From: Macrotis lagotis
Taxonomy: Eukaryota; Chordata; Mammalia; Peramelemorphia; Peramelidae
Direction of reading: 5' to 3'
Length of the DNA stretch: 64,000 nucleotides
Assembly (NCBI RefSeq): GCF_037893015.1
Contig: NC_133663.1
Location: forward strand, 142,297,297 to 142,361,296
Shown: positions 60,748 through 64,000 of the stretch, piece by piece
How the letters are laid out: every line of letters begins with the position of its first letter
Position numbering within the stretch: the stretch's first letter is position 1
The notes under the pieces: model-generated
What the model was told of the DNA's origin: nothing
Database searches by the model: none
What the model saw: only the letters and a program-made list of their open reading frames with translations
Position numbers and translations under genes: made by a program

Positions 60748-61547
60748 ATAAATAAATCCACATAAATCATCACTGTTCCTATATATTATCAACAAAGCAT
60801 AGCAGCAAGAGGTATAAAAAGAAATTCCATTTAAAGTAAATTTAGACAATACAAAATACTGGAGAGTCTACCTGTGAAGACAAACTCAGAAACTATATGA
60901 AATCAAGTACAAAATATTTTTCAATCAAATGAAAGCACATCTCAATGATTATACAATTCTCAATTGCTCATGGATAATAAAATTACAGTTCCCCCTAAAT
61001 TAATATAATTGTTCACTGTCATACTCATCAAACTACCAAAAATATGTTATAGAGCTAGAACAAAACAGTAATGAAATGGAGGAACAAAAGGTCAAATATA
61101 CCAAGGGAATTGAAAAGGAAAAAAATGCAAAGGAATGTGGTCTAGCCATACCAGATCTAAAAATTATATTTTAAAGCAGCAATCATGAAAAGTGTTTGCT
61201 ATTGCATAAGAAGCAGATTGGTGTATCAGAGGAATAGAAAAGAAACAGTCGCAAATGAATATAGTAATTTAATGCTTGATAAACCCAAAGATTCAATTTT
61301 AAGAACTCAATCTTTTAAAAAACTTCTTGAAAAATTAGAAAATAATATAGCAGAAATTAGGCATAGACCAACATCTCATACCCCATACCAAGATAAGGTG
61401 GAAATGGGAAAAGGAGTTTGCCATAGAGAGTGATTACCTATGCTAGTTAGGAGAAAAAAGAATTTACTCTCTATCAGGTCCATGGAAAGGGGAGACGTTT
61501 ATGACCAACCATGAGAGAAAACATTATAAAATGGAAAATGGATAATT

Positions 61548-62458
61548 TTTTGGGAAGATTTTATTTATTTTGAGTTTTAAAATTTTCCTCCTAATCTTCC
61601 TTCCCACCCACCCCCCAGAAAGGCAGTCTGTTAATCTTTACATTGTTTCCATGGTATACATTAAGGAAGAAAATTAAAAGATAGTAAAATCATATAATAA
61701 GATGATTTTTAAATCAAAGGTAATAGTCTTTGGTCTTTGTTCAAACTACACAATTCTTTCTCTGTATAGATGTATTCTCCATTGCAGATACCCGAAAATT
61801 CTTCATGATTGTTGCACTGATGGAATGAGCATTAAGGTTGATCATCACCCCCCATGTTGCTGTTAGGGTGTACAGGGTTCTTCTGGTTCTGCTCATCTTT
61901 CTCAGCATCACTTCATGCAAATCCTTCCAGGTTCCCCTCAATTCCCATCCCTCCTGGTTTCTAATAGCACAATAGTGTTCCATCACACATATATACCACA
62001 GTTTGTTAAGCCTTTCCTCAGTGGAAGGACATTCACTTAATTTCCAATTTTTTTGCCACCACCAACAGGGCTGCCATGAAAATTCTGGTACAATTGATGT
62101 TTTTACCCTTTTTCATAATCTCTTCAGGACATAGACCCAGTATCGGTATTGCTGGATCAAAGGTTATGCACATTTTTGTTGCCCTTTGAGCATAATTCCA
62201 AATTGCTCGCCAGAAAGGTTGGATGAGTTCATAGCTCCTCCAACAATGTATTAATGTCCCAGATTTCTCATGTTCCTTCCAACATTGATCATTGTCCCTT
62301 CTGATCATGTTGGTCTGCCTGGGACGTTTGAGCTCATACCTCAGCGATGCTTTAAATTGCATTTCTCTAATAAGTAATGATTTAGAGCAATTTTTCATAT
62401 GACAATGGATCGCTTTGATTTCCTCATCTGTAAATTGCCTTTGAATATCCTTTGACAA
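61548..62458 (-). mobile_element. Copy 2: 5'-truncated L1 3' end with TSDs
   Basis: Equals 36863-37773. The ORF2 tail frames at 61741-61986 and 62033-62458 differ from copy 1 by one residue (KNINCTRI versus KNITCTRI). Confidence 0.87.
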
Positions 62459-62470
62459 AAATGGGTAATT

Positions 62471-63876
62471 CTAATTACATTAAATTGAAATTGTTTTGCA
62501 CAAATAAAATCAGTATAACTAAGACTAAAAGGAATGCAATAATTTGTGAAACAGTTTTTACTGGTACTGTTTCTGATAAAGGGCTCATTCCTAAAATATA
62601 TGGAGAACAGTAAAATTTATAAGAATATGTAATTTTTCAAGTGATATATGATCAACGGATATGAACATGTAGTTCTCAGAGGAAGAAATTAAAAGTACCT
62701 ATAGTATTGTGAAAAGAAGCTCTAAGTCATTATTGCCTAGAGAAAGGAATATTAAAACAAGGTTGAAGAACCATCTTACACTTATTGGATTGGCCAATAT
62801 GACAAAAAAAAGAAATATGATAAATATGGGAGCAGACAAGGTAAAACTGAGACACTAGTGCATCCTTGGTGGACTTGTGAATTGATTCAGGCTTTCTGCA
62901 GAGCATAAAAGGGTAATAAAACTGTAAATAATCTTTGATCCAGCAATATTACTAATATGTCTGTGTCCCAAAGAGATCAAAAGACAGAGAACATATTTAT
63001 AACACTTCTTTTTGCAGTGACAAAGAATTGAAAATTGCCGGGATGTTTATCAATTTGAGAATGACTGAACAAGTTGTTCAATGTAGCAAGATTTAAAAAT
63101 AAACTCACATAAGTCATCAGCATTTCTGTATATTTTCAACAAACCATAGCAGCAAGAAGTAGAAAAAAAATTTCATTTAAACTATTTGTAGGGAACATAA
63201 AATAATTGGGTGTCTACCTACCAAGCCAAACTCAGAAACTATATGAAATCAATTAAATTAAAAATTCAGAATAGAACTCTTTGGTACACATTGAGACAAA
63301 CTGAGAAGAATGAGGCAATCGTAGTTCATCATCATTCAGTGTTGCTATTAGTGTGTACATTGTTCTGGTTCTGACCATTCAGCATCATTACATGCAAGTC
63401 TTTCTCGGTTTTTCTGCTGTCCAGGTGTTCATGATTTCTTACTGAACAATGGTACTATTGACTTGTTCTTCTCAGCAGTACAACATCAAAGACAATTTTA
63501 AAAGATTTAAAAGATTTGGATTGGAAAATACCATCCACATCCAAATAAAGTACTAAGAAGTCTCAATGTGTACCAAAGCATTCTATTCTCAATTTTTAAA
63601 ATTTCTTTTATGTTTTTAGGTCTTTTCCTCCCAATTTTTCTTTTTGATTTGATTCTTCTTTCATAATGTGATTAATATAGAAATATGTTATATCTATATA
63701 ATTTATGTTATACTATATAGTTATATAATTATACATGTATAATTTACATTATATTACTCTGTTTAGTGGAGAGGGGATAGAAGGGAGGGAGGGAGAAAGA
63801 TGTGGAACTTAAAAATTTTTTCCAAAAAATGAATGTTGAAAATTATATATACTTTTAGTTGGAAAAATAAATATAA
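62471..63876 (+). mobile_element. Copy 2: L1 ORF2 C-terminus and 3'UTR
   Basis: Equals 37786-39190. Confidence 0.7.
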
Positions 63877-64000
63877 GGGGGGGGGGGGCTAGGTGGCGCA
63901 GTGGATAGAGCACCAGCCTTGGAATCAGGAGTACCTGGATTCAAATCCGACCTCAGACACTTAATAATGACCTAGCCGTGTGGCCTTGGGCAAGCCACTT
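63877..64000 (+). mobile_element. Copy 2: tRNA-derived SINE, cut by the window end
   Basis: Equals 39192-39316 with a G-run of 12 instead of 13; the 3' end and tail lie beyond the window. Confidence 0.93.

Larger units (their letters stand above)
56248..61535 (+). mobile_element. Copy 2: L1 inter-ORF and ORF2 mosaic
   Basis: Equals 31561-36850, with the same internal disorder. The same open stretches are at 57087-57293 and 61185-61433 (one residue change, CYCIRS versus CYCIRN). Confidence 0.82.
53793..64000 (+). repeat. Unit 2 of the tandem duplication (continues past the window)
   Basis: Starts at the CCCTGGGGGCTCC shared with 29104 and stays collinear with unit 1 to the last base (CAAGCCACTT = 39307-39316). 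Visible substitutions include 29231/53918, 29415/54102 and 31712/56399, about 13 in all, plus a 2-bp gap near 29117, the (TA)n and three homopolymer length changes. Confidence 0.9.

Overview
This window looks like intergenic or intronic DNA from a marsupial. It is AT-rich and packed with L1 LINEs of the marsupial type. It also holds many tRNA-derived SINEs whose body reads GCTAGGTGGCGCAGTGGATA, followed by a CTTAATAATTACCTAGCTGTGTGG-type second half that is typical of marsupial WSINE1-like elements; I favour an Australian marsupial, but cannot prove it. Older layers are MIR/MON-type SINEs, an L3/CR1-type LINE and RTE-like LINE ends. I see no intact host gene, no tRNA or rRNA gene and no CRISPR array.

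Layout. 1-14.1 kb is nested L1 debris: an L1 5' half on the minus strand (188-1691), a long decayed plus-strand L1 (2520-9640) interrupted by a minus L1 end and an RTE-like end, and a second plus-strand L1 (10545-14135) split by a minus L1 with target-site repeats. 14.1-16.5 kb is mostly unique. 16,481-22,583 is a processed retrocopy of the host selenoprotein gene DIO2 (type 2 iodothyronine deiodinase). It has 5'UTR, intronless broken coding region, about 5 kb of 3'UTR with a probable SECIS remnant, AATAAA, an A-tail and 15-bp target-site duplications. 22.6-25.8 kb is mostly unique with MIR copies. 25.8-39.4 kb is an L1 mosaic that contains a 2.5 kb ORF1-only, HAL1-like L1 bounded by 14-bp target-site duplications. 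39.4-50.8 kb is unique sequence with one L1 (40.5-44.4), an L3 relic and SINEs. 50.8-53.8 kb is the least decayed L1 ORF2 (minus strand).

The main large-scale structure is a duplication. 29,104-39,316 reappears in the same orientation at 53,793-64,000 (the window end), with about 13 substitutions and a few small indels visible over 10.2 kb. The simplest reading is a direct tandem duplication of a unit of about 24.69 kb (29,104-53,792), whose second copy runs out of the window. The junction fuses the 5'UTR of the ORF1-only L1 directly to the ORF2 of another L1, with 3-4 bp of microhomology. The very low divergence means it is either very recent or a falsely duplicated haplotype in the assembly.

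Nothing here needs host genes to work together; the window records layered retrotransposition (L1, and SINEs and an mRNA moved by L1-type machinery) followed by a recent structural duplication.
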